From: Candidatus Nanopelagicales bacterium
Lineage (GTDB): Bacteria; Actinomycetota; Actinomycetes; S36-B12
Direction: 5' to 3'
Assembly: GCA_030836325.1 (NCBI GenBank)
Contig: JAURQC010000071.1
Location: 1-18,269 of the forward strand
DNA: 18,269 bases
The notes under the pieces are model-generated. The model worked only from the letters and a program-made list of their open reading frames with translations. It had not been told where the DNA came from and did not search any database. The position numbers and the translations under genes were made by a program. Positions 7,949 to 15,725 of this stretch are shown here, piece after piece (position 1 is the first letter of the stretch; each line of letters starts with the position of its first letter).

Positions 7949-8651
7949 GAGCTACGTCGATGGGCGTGGCAGTGGACATATGGACGAGGAGACAATCGCG
8001 CTACTCGCCCTGGGAGAAAAAGTTGCGGGTGAGCAAAGTGATCACCTGCGTACTTGCGCCGCATGCCAGGCCAAGGTCGATCAACTTCGTGCTGTTGTGG
8101 ACAGCGCTCGATTCGTGACCGACGAGGACCATCCAATGTCCCCGCCCGATTCGGTGTGGGAGCAGATCGTCGCGGCCATTGATTCCGATGGCGCCGATCG
8201 CGAGACCCGTCGGGTTCCTCGCGGCGCTCGCATGGGCTGGTTCGCATTGGCTGCAGCCGTGGGTCTCTTGGTAGGCAGCGTGGGTACCTTGGTTGCGCTT
8301 GATCAGCAGAACCCGGCGCCCACGATCGCTCAGGCCGAACTCGAGCCGCTTCCGGGTCAAAATGTCCGCGGTGTCGCTCAGGTCCGCGATACATCCGATG
8401 GGCCGATTTTGATGGTTGACGTCGCCGACCTCCCGGAGACCGACGGCTACTACGAGGTCTGGATGCTCACGCCCGAGGCGGACTCCATGGTCTCCATCGG
8501 GGTGCTGGGCCAAGGAGAGGTCAATCAGTTCCCGCTACCGGCGGGAATGGACATGAATGCGTTTCCCGTAGTGGATATCTCGTTGGAGCAGTTCGATGGC
8601 GACGTCACCCACAGTGCGGACAGCATCGTCCGGGGCGCGTTGGACGCATAG
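7935..8651 (+). CDS. RskA-family anti-sigma factor
   Basis: A 238-residue membrane protein. The N-terminal anti-sigma domain has the zinc-type motif H37-x3-C41-x2-C44 ([14 protein letters not shown]). A single membrane helix spans about residues 101-122 ([17 protein letters not shown]). The extracytoplasmic RskA C-terminal domain follows, with the characteristic [26 protein letters not shown] and [13 protein letters not shown]...[11 protein letters not shown] stretches. It should bind and silence the sigma factor encoded just upstream until regulated proteolysis releases it. GTG 7935 has GGAGG 6 nt upstream and lies inside the end of the sigma gene; ATG 7980 is a weaker alternative. It closes the DUF4397-sortase-sigma-anti-sigma operon. 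Confidence 0.9.
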   Translation: MSGVESYVDGRGSGHMDEETIALLALGEKVAGEQSDHLRTCAACQAKVDQLRAVVDSARFVTDEDHPMSPPDSVWEQIVAAIDSDGADRETRRVPRGARMGWFALAAAVGLLVGSVGTLVALDQQNPAPTIAQAELEPLPGQNVRGVAQVRDTSDGPILMVDVADLPETDGYYEVWMLTPEADSMVSIGVLGQGEVNQFPLPAGMDMNAFPVVDISLEQFDGDVTHSADSIVRGALDA

Positions 8652-8694
8652 TCTCTCAGCGGGGACCTGCGCGAATTCGGACTCGTGATTGGGC

Positions 8695-9861
8695 ATGCTT
8701 GTCCCCGTGCCCGTCGATGACACGTCCCTTGGCGAGCTACGGCTCCGCACGAGCGCCAAGTGGCGTGCGTACCCTGCGGAGGTCCTTCCGGCCTGGGTTG
8801 CCGAGATGGACTTCACGGTGGCCGAGCCGATTGCCGACGCCCTGCATCGCGCAGTAGACCGTTCAGATACCGGCTACCGGTGGGCGGAGGAGATTCCGGT
8901 GGCTTTCGCGGCGTTCGCCGATGGTGAATGGTCATGGCAGGTGGACCCCAAAAATGTGATCGTGCTGGCCGATGTGATGAGCGCGATCGCCCAATCCCTC
9001 CTGCACTTGACCGAGCCTGGGTCGCAGGTCGTGATTAACCCACCCGTCTACCCACCCTTCTTCTCAACCGTTGAGAAGGTCACCGGTCGAGTGGTCCGAG
9101 AGGTGCCACTCGTCGCGGATTCCGGGCGCTATCGACTTGACCTTGAAGGGCTACAGCGGGCTTTTGCCGATCCAGCGGTCCAGGCGTTTGTCTTGTGTTC
9201 GCCGCACAACCCGACTGGGACAGTGCATTCACACGAGGACTTGACTGCGGTAGCTGCGTTGGCTGCCGTCAACGATGTGGTCGTGATCTCGGACGAGATC
9301 CATGCTCCGATGGCACTTGCCGGGAGCCGGCATGTGCCCTTTATGCATGCGGCTACTGATATACCTCATCTGCGTGCGGTAGCCGCGGTGTCGGCGTCGA
9401 AGGCATGGAACATCCCCGGGTTGAAGTGTGCGCAATTGGTTGCCGGTGCTTCCGTGGTCGACGAACTCAACGAGCGCATACCGATCGAAGCAACGTACGG
9501 GGTTGGGCACTTTGGAGTGCTGGGCACGTTGGCGGCCTACCGCGATGGTGCCTCCTGGCGCGCGCAGATGCTCACCGCTCTGGATGATCGTCGGCGCACG
9601 CTTTTCGACGCACTCACCGCCATGGACGGAGTCGAGATGGTGTGGCCGGAGGCGTCCTTCCTAGCATGGGTGCGTTTCGAAAGCCTGGGAGACGATCCTG
9701 CGGCCGTGATCTTGGATGAAGCGTCGATCGCTGTCAATTCTGGGCCTGCATTTGGTGCACCTGGCTTGAGTCACGCGCGCATCAACTACGCCACGAGCCG
9801 CGAGATCCTCGAGGCGATCATCGCGGGAGTTGGAGCCGTAGTGGGGTCCCGTGCGTCGTAA
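8695..9861 (+). CDS. MalY/PatB-family PLP-dependent aminotransferase or C-S lyase
   Basis: A 388-residue fold-type I PLP enzyme, cytosolic. Landmarks are the N-terminal KWRAYPAEVLPAWVAEMDF typical of MalY/PatB cystathionine beta-lyases, SPHNPTG (169-175), the PLP-pyridine Asp200 in VISDEIHAP, Lys236 in SASKAWNIPGLK as Schiff-base lysine, and Arg in HARINYATS for the substrate carboxylate. Members cleave the C-S bond of cystathionine or cysteine conjugates, and some transaminate. The frame opens at TTG 8689; ATG 8695 (MLVPVPVDD) is preferred, with GTG 8707 also possible, and no Shine-Dalgarno sequence is present. It lies 43 bp after the anti-sigma gene and overlaps the following gene by 11 bp. 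Confidence 0.87.
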   Translation: MLVPVPVDDTSLGELRLRTSAKWRAYPAEVLPAWVAEMDFTVAEPIADALHRAVDRSDTGYRWAEEIPVAFAAFADGEWSWQVDPKNVIVLADVMSAIAQSLLHLTEPGSQVVINPPVYPPFFSTVEKVTGRVVREVPLVADSGRYRLDLEGLQRAFADPAVQAFVLCSPHNPTGTVHSHEDLTAVAALAAVNDVVVISDEIHAPMALAGSRHVPFMHAATDIPHLRAVAAVSASKAWNIPGLKCAQLVAGASVVDELNERIPIEATYGVGHFGVLGTLAAYRDGASWRAQMLTALDDRRRTLFDALTAMDGVEMVWPEASFLAWVRFESLGDDPAAVILDEASIAVNSGPAFGAPGLSHARINYATSREILEAIIAGVGAVVGSRAS

Positions 9862-10474
9862 ACGTGTGATTGCCTGGCGACGTTCGTTAGCCGGATTGTT
9901 AGCCGGCGTTGGTGCGCTGACCCTCGTCGCCTCGATGGCCACGGGTGCGGCTGCTACCGACCGTGTCAAGGACCTCGATGCCGTGGCGTTCGGCGACTCC
10001 GTCATGCTCGGTGCGAAATCACAGTTGAAGAACGCCGGTGTCGGCAAGGTAGATGCCAAAGTCAGCCGCCAGGCTTATACGGGTCCTGGACTGATCCGTG
10101 GTCTTGGCAGCCGACTTCCTGAGCACGTTGTGGTTCATCTAGGTACCAACGGCACTTACACCATGAAGATGTGCAAGCAGTTGGTCCGCGCAGCGGGGAA
10201 GAATCGGACGGTCTATCTCGTCAACCTCAAGGTTCCGCGCTCGTGGGAGAAGGTGAACAACAAGATGCTCCGCAAGTGTGACGCGAAGTTCCGCAGCGAT
10301 CGCGTTGTGCTGCTTGACTGGAACGAGTTGGCGTCAAACAACCCCAAGTATCTCTACGCGGACGGCATCCACCTTCGACCCGAGGGAGCCAAAGCTTTCG
10401 CGACGATGGTCCGCAAGGCCATCTCCACGCCTCGAGCGCCGTACAGCGATCGTCTGCCGTTAAGTCCGGGTTAA
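9851..10474 (+). CDS. Exported SGNH/GDSL hydrolase-like protein
   Basis: A 207-residue secreted or membrane-tethered protein. The N-terminus is strongly basic (RRKRVIAWRR) with a hydrophobic stretch to about residue 35 (signal peptide ending near GAAA). The SGNH landmarks follow: block I FGDS (47-50), block III LGTNG (97-101), and the C-terminal catalytic pair D171/H174 in ADGIHLRPEG. Cys108 and Cys143 could form a disulfide. It resembles the extracytoplasmic hydrolase domain found at the C-terminus of OafA-type acyltransferases, here free-standing, so it could be an envelope carbohydrate esterase. The glycine of block II is not evident. GTG 9851 overlaps the MalY/PatB-like gene by 11 bp, suggesting co-translation although the functions do not obviously connect. 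Confidence 0.82.
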   Translation: MRRKRVIAWRRSLAGLLAGVGALTLVASMATGAAATDRVKDLDAVAFGDSVMLGAKSQLKNAGVGKVDAKVSRQAYTGPGLIRGLGSRLPEHVVVHLGTNGTYTMKMCKQLVRAAGKNRTVYLVNLKVPRSWEKVNNKMLRKCDAKFRSDRVVLLDWNELASNNPKYLYADGIHLRPEGAKAFATMVRKAISTPRAPYSDRLPLSPG

Positions 10475-10525
10475 CCCGTTTCGGTGATTGGATCGTTCCA
10501 CAAGTAATCGCCGTCACATCGCGCC

Positions 10526-10541
10526 TGTGGACTTGCTCACA
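10526..10541. promoter_or_regulatory. CRP/GlxR-like site upstream of pckG
   Basis: TGTG-GACTTGCT-CACA matches the CRP/GlxR consensus TGTGA-N6-TCACA except for one position (G for A). Extended arms CCTGTG/CACAGG give a 6-bp dyad (10524-10543). It lies 130 bp before the pckG start. The 196-bp gap between the hydrolase and pckG genes otherwise holds a CGGGTTAACCCG palindrome at 10467-10478, over the previous stop codon, and a GCGT/ACGC dyad at 10547-10558. Regulator identity is inferred. Confidence 0.4.
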
Positions 10542-10670
10542 GGACAGCGTTTACACGCCTGTCTCGGCTGGCCAATTGTCCCGCAAGGCGTCATCCTGAC
10601 CTGGTCTTCCCCGGCCGCAAGTGCGATCAAATCTCGAGCAAACGAACCTCGAGCGGACAACGGAGTCACG

Positions 10671-12494
10671 ATGACACTGACGGGTATGGACAACGCACCC
10701 ACACGCAATAAGCAGATCCTGGAATGGGTCGAGGAAATGGCTGAACTCGCCCAGCCTGACCGCATCGAGTGGTGCGATGGCTCGCAGGAAGAGTGGAACC
10801 GACTCACGAGCGAACTCGTCGATGCCGGCACTTTGATCCGGCTGAACCCTGAACTCCGACCAAACTCGTTCCTGGCCCGCAGCGATCCCCGCGACGTTGC
10901 TCGAGTGGAAGAGCGCACATTCATCTGTTCTCAGCGTGAGATCGATGCCGGACCGACCAATAATTGGGCGGATCCGATCGAGATGCGCGCGACTCTTAAG
11001 GGCTTGTTCGCCGGCAGCATGCGTGGACGAACCATGTACGTGATTCCGTTCTCAATGGGGCCGCTCGGTTCGCGCATCTCCCAGCTTGGTGTCGAGATCA
11101 CCGACTCCCCGTACGTCGTGCTGAACATGCAGCTCATGACGCGGATGGGCACGGCAGCCCTCGAAGAAATTGGTGAGCACGGCGATTTCGTGCCCTGCCT
11201 GCATACGGTCGGTCACCCGCTCGTCGACGAGGCCGGCGAGACTCGCGAGGATGTGGCGTGGCCTTGCAACGACACCAAGTACATCGTCCACTTCCCCGAG
11301 ACTCGCGAGATTTGGTCATACGGCTCGGGTTACGGCGGCAACGCATTGTTGGGCAAGAAGTGCTACGCGCTGCGCATCGCTTCAGCCATGGCCCGAGATG
11401 AGGGCTGGCTCGCCGAGCACATGTTGGTGCTGAAGCTGACGTCACCCGAGGGCGATGTTCGCTACATCACTGCGGCCTTCCCGTCGGCATGCGGAAAGAC
11501 CAACCTCGCCATGCTGGAACCGACTATGCCGGGTTGGAAGGTCGAGACCATCGGCGACGACATCGCGTGGATGCGCTTCGGTGAGGACGGCCGGCTCTAC
11601 GCAATCAATCCCGAGGCTGGATTCTTTGGTGTGGCACCGGGAACGGGAATGCACACCAACGCCAACGCAGTGCGCACGCTCGATGCTGGTAACAGCATCT
11701 TCACGAACGTCGCCCTAACTGATGACGGCGATGTGTGGTGGGAGGGACTGACGGAAGAGGCACCTGCGCACCTGATCGACTGGAAGGGTCGTGACTGGAC
11801 ACCGGACCGCGACGAACCGTCGAGCCATCCAAACGCCCGCTTCACGGTTCCTGCGTCGCAATGTCCGACCATCGCGCCGAACTGGGAAGACCCTGCGGGT
11901 GTGCCGATCGACGCGATCTTGTTCGGCGGTCGACGTGCAACGAACGTGCCGCTCGTCACCGAATCCTTCGACTGGGCCCACGGCGTGTTCATGGGCGCGA
12001 CGATGTCGAGTGAGAAGACCGCTGCGGCTGAGGGAACAGTCGGCGAATTGCGCCGTGATCCCTTCGCGATGCTGCCGTTCTGCGGCTACAACATGGCTGA
12101 CTATTGGGGTCACTGGCTGAAGATTGGCTCGTTTTCCAGCCCGGAAAAGTTGCCGCGCATTTACTCAGTGAACTGGTTCCGGCGGGGCGCAGACGGTCGA
12201 TTCATCTGGCCCGGATTCGGCGATAATTCCCGTGTGCTCGAGTGGATCATCCGGCGCATTGAAGGCCAGTCGGATGCCATCGACACCCCGATCGGGCGCC
12301 TGCCCGTCGTTGATCAACTCGACCTCGATGGCGTCGATATCTCTGCCGAGGATGTCGAAGACTTGTTCCACATCGACTCGCAGTCGTGGTTGGCGGAAGC
12401 CGAAATGACCGAGGCGTACTTCGAGCAGTTCGGTGATCGGGTGCCCGAGGTGCTGCGCGAGCAGTTGCAGGAGCTGCGTGATCGCCTGAGTTAG
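10671..12494 (+). CDS. pckG: Phosphoenolpyruvate carboxykinase (GTP)
   Basis: A 607-residue cytosolic enzyme converting oxaloacetate and GTP to phosphoenolpyruvate, CO2 and GDP, the first step of gluconeogenesis. The length is that of the GTP-dependent class. Diagnostic elements are the kinase-1a loop [12 protein letters not shown] (270-281, with reactive Cys274), kinase-2 GDDIAWM (295-301), the preceding [19 protein letters not shown] segment, and [16 protein letters not shown] 10671 has GGAG 6 nt upstream and gives [10 protein letters not shown]. The frame is open to 10488, but that extension is not protein-like for this family. It converges on argF with only 18 bp between stop codons and no hairpin there. 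A CRP/GlxR-like site upstream suggests carbon-source control. Confidence 0.97.
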   Translation: MTLTGMDNAPTRNKQILEWVEEMAELAQPDRIEWCDGSQEEWNRLTSELVDAGTLIRLNPELRPNSFLARSDPRDVARVEERTFICSQREIDAGPTNNWADPIEMRATLKGLFAGSMRGRTMYVIPFSMGPLGSRISQLGVEITDSPYVVLNMQLMTRMGTAALEEIGEHGDFVPCLHTVGHPLVDEAGETREDVAWPCNDTKYIVHFPETREIWSYGSGYGGNALLGKKCYALRIASAMARDEGWLAEHMLVLKLTSPEGDVRYITAAFPSACGKTNLAMLEPTMPGWKVETIGDDIAWMRFGEDGRLYAINPEAGFFGVAPGTGMHTNANAVRTLDAGNSIFTNVALTDDGDVWWEGLTEEAPAHLIDWKGRDWTPDRDEPSSHPNARFTVPASQCPTIAPNWEDPAGVPIDAILFGGRRATNVPLVTESFDWAHGVFMGATMSSEKTAAAEGTVGELRRDPFAMLPFCGYNMADYWGHWLKIGSFSSPEKLPRIYSVNWFRRGADGRFIWPGFGDNSRVLEWIIRRIEGQSDAIDTPIGRLPVVDQLDLDGVDISAEDVEDLFHIDSQSWLAEAEMTEAYFEQFGDRVPEVLREQLQELRDRLS

Positions 12495-12512
12495 GGCGCG
12501 ATAGGGAAACGG

Positions 12513-13511
12513 TTAGTCGGCCATCGTGGCCACGAGTACGGCCTTGATGGTGTGCATCCGGTTCTCCGCCTGATCGAAGACGACGCTGGCGGGGGACTCA
12601 AAGACCTCGGAGGTGACTTCGACTCCGTCGGTTAATCCGAACTCCTCGGCGATTGATTGGCCGATCGTGATGTTGGTGTCGTGGTACGCGGGTAAGCAGT
12701 GCATGAACTTCGCCTTGTCCCCGGCGATCGCCATTAATGATGAGTCGACTCGGTACGGACGGAGCATCTCGATGCGTTCGCCCCAAACGTCCTTGGGTTC
12801 ACCCATGGAAACCCACACGTCGGTGTGTACAAAGTCAACACCACGCACGTCGTCGATGTCCTCTGTCAGGGTGATCTGTGCACCGGAGCCTTCAGCACGC
12901 TCGCGGGCGAGTAGTTGAATGTCTTCACTTGGCCATAGTGAGGCAGGGGCGACAATGCGGACATCTGCGCCGAGAATCGCACCGGTCACAAGAAGCGAAT
13001 TGCCCATATTGAATCGAGCATCACCCACGTATGCGAAAGATGGAGCGATAGTTCCCGAATGCTCGCGCATAGTCAGGAAATCCGCGAGCATCTGCGTCGG
13101 ATGCCAGGTGTCCGTGAGGCCATTGAAGACAGGGACGCTTGCGTGCTCGGCCAATTCCTCGACTGTTGCGTGATCAGCCCCGCGGTACTCAATGCCGTCG
13201 AAGACTCGAGAGAGAACTCGGGCGGTGTCGGCGGTGGATTCTTTGTGGCCGATCTGGCTTGATGACGGGTCGAGGACCGTGCTGAAGCCACCCTGGTGGG
13301 CGATTGCGGCCTCAAAGGAGACCCGGGTGCGCGTGGAGGTCTTCTCGAAGATCAAGGCGACACCTCGGCCCTGGAGTCGAGGTGTCTCACTCCCGTTGCG
13401 TCGTTCGGACTTGAGTCGGCCGGCGAGGTCAACCAGGTACGTCAACTCCGCCGCCGTGAAGTCCTTCTCCGCGAGAAAATTGCGGCCGCGCAGGTCGATT
13501 GCCTCGTTCAC
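12513..13511 (-). CDS. argF: Ornithine carbamoyltransferase
   Basis: A 332-residue cytosolic enzyme joining carbamoyl phosphate and ornithine to give citrulline (arginine synthesis), or running in reverse in the arginine deiminase pathway. The carbamoyl-phosphate loop STRTR is at 59-63, HPTQ at 137-140, the ornithine-binding SMGEPK at 235-240 and HCLP at 271-274. Length and the [14 protein letters not shown] stretch resemble the longer E. coli ArgI/ArcB type. No other arg or arc gene is in the window, so an anabolic or catabolic role is undecided; argF is used as the generic symbol. GTG 13511 is preceded by TAGAGT with a 7-nt gap, indicating a leaderless transcript. Confidence 0.95.
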   Translation of the reverse strand: MNEAIDLRGRNFLAEKDFTAAELTYLVDLAGRLKSERRNGSETPRLQGRGVALIFEKTSTRTRVSFEAAIAHQGGFSTVLDPSSSQIGHKESTADTARVLSRVFDGIEYRGADHATVEELAEHASVPVFNGLTDTWHPTQMLADFLTMREHSGTIAPSFAYVGDARFNMGNSLLVTGAILGADVRIVAPASLWPSEDIQLLARERAEGSGAQITLTEDIDDVRGVDFVHTDVWVSMGEPKDVWGERIEMLRPYRVDSSLMAIAGDKAKFMHCLPAYHDTNITIGQSIAEEFGLTDGVEVTSEVFESPASVVFDQAENRMHTIKAVLVATMAD

Positions 13512-13518
13512 TCGCCAA

Positions 13519-13524
13519 ACTCTA
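13519..13524 (-). promoter_or_regulatory. Putative -10 box, leaderless argF
   Basis: TAGAGT on the minus strand is followed by 7 nt (TTGGCGA) and the argF GTG at 13511. A GGCGGCCGCC palindrome (13535-13544) lies near where a -35 box would be. No Shine-Dalgarno sequence precedes the start. Confidence 0.45.
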
Positions 13525-13568
13525 TCGGCGAGAGGGCGGCCGCCTGACTGTCGTGCTGCGTAAAGGCG

Positions 13569-13943
13569 TTATGCGGTGACGCCCAAGGCTTCAGGTGAAA
13601 TCGCGGTATCTACGTCTGCTCCCGCTGCTCGAAGACCATCGCCCTTAGCCCGGGGGTAGTGACGCGAATCGAGACGGCGGTAGATGCGCTCTCGGTCTTC
13701 TTCGCTCAGGCCGCCCCACACTCCGTAGGGCTCTCTTGCGCGAACGGCGTAATCGGCGCACTCGAGTCGAACCGGGCATGACGCACACACGGCCTTGGCT
13801 TGCCGGTCGCGACGAATCCGCGGCAGGCCGCGCTCGTTTTGCGGATGGAAGAAGATCGTCGGGTCCACCTTCCGGCAGGCCCCTCGTTCCTGCCAAAACC
13901 AGGTCGCGTCGTCAGGTACTTGTGCCAAAGGTTGCTGCGGCAT
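13569..13943 (-). CDS. WhiB-family iron-sulfur transcriptional regulator
   Basis: A 124-residue actinobacterial regulator that binds a [4Fe-4S] cluster through four cysteines, here Cys23, Cys53, Cys56 and Cys62 (GACR...VCASCPVRLEC), and usually partners with the primary sigma factor. The family turn is GVWGGLSEEDRE (74-85), followed by a basic segment (RIYRRLDSRHYPRAKGD) for DNA contact. A 25-residue tail follows with no recognised feature. The start ATG 13943 has AGGAG 6 nt upstream. The gene sits between argF and thioredoxin on the same strand; a hairpin separates it from thioredoxin, so it probably has its own promoter. The subfamily cannot be fixed by eye. Confidence 0.93.
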   Translation of the reverse strand: MPQQPLAQVPDDATWFWQERGACRKVDPTIFFHPQNERGLPRIRRDRQAKAVCASCPVRLECADYAVRAREPYGVWGGLSEEDRERIYRRLDSRHYPRAKGDGLRAAGADVDTAISPEALGVTA

Positions 13944-13966
13944 GACACTCTCCTCTCGCCCTCAAC

Positions 13967-13979
13967 GCGTCATTGACGC
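13967..13979. promoter_or_regulatory. 13-bp palindrome upstream of the whiB gene
   Basis: GCGTCA-T-TGACGC is a perfect inverted repeat lying 24 bp before the whiB ATG, upstream of its Shine-Dalgarno sequence. It would fall in the 5' untranslated region or core promoter and could be an operator. No regulator is assigned. Confidence 0.3.
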
Positions 13980-14040
13980 TGTTCGTTTGGCCAACATCCC
14001 TAACGGTAAGAGCGCGAGAAGCCCGCGTAAGCGGACGAAA

Positions 14041-14058
14041 GTCCCGACCTTGCGGGAC
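14041..14058 (-). terminator. Probable thioredoxin terminator hairpin
   Basis: GTCCCG and CGGGAC form a 6-bp stem with a 6-nt loop; on the minus strand it is followed by TTTCG. A second hairpin, GGCCC/GGGCC (14075-14090), lies between it and the trxA stop. Together they would end the thioredoxin transcript before the whiB gene. The U-tract is short, so efficiency is uncertain. Confidence 0.45.
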
Positions 14059-14097
14059 CAGATTCTGTGGTTCCGGCCCGGCGATGGGCCAGAAGGG

Positions 14098-14478
14098 CTA
14101 TTCAGAGTCTTGCGGCGGCGTGCCTTCTTGGGCCAATTTCTTGCGAACATCCTCCATGTCAACGTCCCGGACTGCCTGGACGAGGTTCTCCAGAGCCGGC
14201 TGGGGGAGCGCACCGGCCTGGGAGTACAGCACGACGCCATCGCGGATCGCCATCAAGGTCGGGATCGAGCTGATCTGGAAGTAGCTCGCGAGTCCCTGCT
14301 CAGCCTCGGTATCCACCTTGGCGAAGACGATGTCCGGGTTGTCTTGCGAGACAGTTTCGAACACCGGCGCGAAAGTCCGGCACGGCCCACACCACGAGGC
14401 CCAGAAGTCGACTAGGACAATGTCGTTGCCGCCGACTACATCGGCGAACGTTTGCTCTGTCAGTTCCTGTGTTGCCAT
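14098..14478 (-). CDS. trxA: Thioredoxin
   Basis: A 126-residue cytosolic thiol-disulfide reductase. The active site is FWASWCGPC with Cys30 and Cys33; cis-Pro73 is in SSIPTLM; the buried Asp is in VLVDFW. About 18 residues after the usual end (VRKKLAQEGTPPQDSE) form a charged tail beyond the ~108-residue minimal fold. ATG 14478 has no Shine-Dalgarno sequence, and TAGGGT lies exactly 6 nt before it. That -10 box is embedded in an ATACCC/GGGTAT dyad identical in arms and spacing to the one beside the CsoR/CstR-like gene, so repression by that protein is inferred. This may be a special-purpose thioredoxin rather than the housekeeping one. Confidence 0.93.
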   Translation of the reverse strand: MATQELTEQTFADVVGGNDIVLVDFWASWCGPCRTFAPVFETVSQDNPDIVFAKVDTEAEQGLASYFQISSIPTLMAIRDGVVLYSQAGALPQPALENLVQAVRDVDMEDVRKKLAQEGTPPQDSE

Positions 14479-14482
14479 GAAT

Positions 14483-14498
14483 ATACCCTAGGGGGTAT
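14483..14498. promoter_or_regulatory. Second CsoR/CstR-type operator, over the trxA promoter
   Basis: ATACCC-TAGG-GGGTAT, an inverted repeat with the same 6-bp arms and 4-bp spacer as 5236-5251. It starts 4 bp upstream of the trxA start codon. On the minus strand the -10 box TAGGGT (14490-14485) sits within it, 6 nt from the ATG. Binding would block initiation of a leaderless transcript. Confidence 0.65.
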
Positions 14499-14525
14499 TC
14501 ATTCGGTTCCGGTGGGCGGGGTGGG

Positions 14526-15371
14526 CTAGCTCGCTGGTTTGCGAGCGTGGACGAGGAAGGCTGAGGCCAGAAACATCCCGCGCCAGCCGCTGGTGTCCTC
14601 CTCGAGCGTGACATCCGCTGCACGGAAGGCGGCAGGGTCACGAGACTGCAGGTAGGGCATTCCGGCGTGGTAGTGGAAGTAGTGGACTCTCACGTCAGCA
14701 AATCCAGCCGCATCGAACAGCGCAGGAACGGTCAGCGGATTGTCGAAAGGCTCCAAGATGTTTTCGCCGGCATCTGCCGCACGCGCAACGGAGCCCGGAA
14801 CATCCATGTGCACACGCCCGGATAGCTCTTCGTTCACGATTTCTCGAACCGGCGCTGCGATATCTCCGAGCAGGTCATCCATCACCAGGCTGTGGGTGAA
14901 CCGGTTGAAGGTTGTCAATCCGAAGAGCAGGTTCCGGCATTCCATGAAAACTTGGCCACCAGGGGCCGTGAGGTCGAGCACGTTAGCCAGCGCCACAGCC
15001 TTGTCGGAGATATGCGGGAGCACACCCATACCGACTATGCCGTCGTAGGGCCCGTTGTTCGTAACCGCTGCGTAGGAAGCCGGCTCGCGTAGATCTCCCT
15101 TGCTGAAGTTGTGTGGGTTCAGGCCGAGTTCGGTCGCCCGTGCTTGTGTGGCGACTACTGAGGCGTCGTCGTTGTCGAAGCCCGTTACCTGGAAGCCTGC
15201 GTCTGAGAAGGTTTGCAAAGCGGCACCACTTCCGACGCCGATCTCGAGGAAATTGCGGCCGGGTTCGCGCAGGAGTGCAGGCAGCACGTATCGAAACGCA
15301 AAAGCATTGGCGGGGTAATCAACGTCGGGATCAAGTGCATTCGCGTGCACGGGATCAGGGAAGGACGACAT
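14526..15371 (-). CDS. Class I SAM-dependent methyltransferase
   Basis: A 281-residue Rossmann-fold methyltransferase. Motif I FLEIGVGSGAALQTF starts at residue 41, the acidic end of strand 2 is in VTGFDNDD, motif II lies near YDGIVGMGVLPHI, and motif III is LTAPGGQVFMECR. The C-terminal part (FDAAGFADVRVHYFHYHAGMPYLQ) resembles small-molecule methyltransferases of the UbiE/Coq5-like type. The substrate is unknown. The start ATG 15371 has GAGG only 2 nt away, too close for a normal Shine-Dalgarno sequence. It lies 47 bp before trxA on the same strand, but the operator between them suggests trxA has its own promoter. It is divergent from the DUF3039 gene across 87 bp. Confidence 0.85.
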   Translation of the reverse strand: MSSFPDPVHANALDPDVDYPANAFAFRYVLPALLREPGRNFLEIGVGSGAALQTFSDAGFQVTGFDNDDASVVATQARATELGLNPHNFSKGDLREPASYAAVTNNGPYDGIVGMGVLPHISDKAVALANVLDLTAPGGQVFMECRNLLFGLTTFNRFTHSLVMDDLLGDIAAPVREIVNEELSGRVHMDVPGSVARAADAGENILEPFDNPLTVPALFDAAGFADVRVHYFHYHAGMPYLQSRDPAAFRAADVTLEEDTSGWRGMFLASAFLVHARKPAS

Positions 15372-15446
15372 AACCTCATCTTGTGGCGACGGGACTCGAT
15401 GCGCAAATGAAGGGAGTTGGGGCTGAAGTCCACGCTAACGGGGACG

Positions 15447-15452
15447 TAGACT
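15447..15452 (+). promoter_or_regulatory. Putative -10 box, leaderless DUF3039 gene
   Basis: TAGACT is followed by 6 nt (CGCCGA) and ATG 15459. TGAAGT, 17 nt further upstream, is a weak -35 candidate. Confidence 0.45.
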
Positions 15453-15458
15453 CGCCGA

Positions 15459-15725
15459 ATGAGCGACAGCACCCCATTGGACCCGCTGCCCTCTCCTGGA
15501 GGCGACACGCTTCTAGAGGAGCGGACTTCCTCGGTCGATGACGGAGATCACGAGCGGTTCGCCCATTACGTTGAGAAGGACAAGATCGTCGAAAGTGCCG
15601 TGACGGGTAAGCCCGTCACAGCACTGTGTGGGAAGAAGTGGACGCCCGGCCGCGATCCGTCAAAGTTCCCCATTTGTCCCGAATGCCAGGAGATCCACGC
15701 TTCGCTCCCTCGCGGTGGTGACTGA
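15459..15725 (+). CDS. DUF3039 protein, small zinc-ribbon-like
   Basis: An 88-residue protein of a family conserved in Actinobacteria. After a disordered acidic N-terminus come DHERFAHYVEKDKI, VTGKPVTALCGKKWTPGRDP and FPICPECQEI. His31, His36, Cys57, Cys73 and Cys76 could form a metal site; the CPEC knuckle is typical of zinc ribbons. Function is unknown. ATG 15459 has a TANNNT box 6 nt upstream and no Shine-Dalgarno sequence. The following solute-binding lipoprotein gene overlaps it or starts just after it, so the two are probably co-transcribed. Confidence 0.9.
   Translation: MSDSTPLDPLPSPGGDTLLEERTSSVDDGDHERFAHYVEKDKIVESAVTGKPVTALCGKKWTPGRDPSKFPICPECQEIHASLPRGGD

Noticed and set aside
10488..10670. 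N-terminal extension of pckG back to 10488
   Set aside because: ATG 10671 has a good Shine-Dalgarno sequence and gives the normal family length; the extension contains the CRP-like dyad and is not protein-like.
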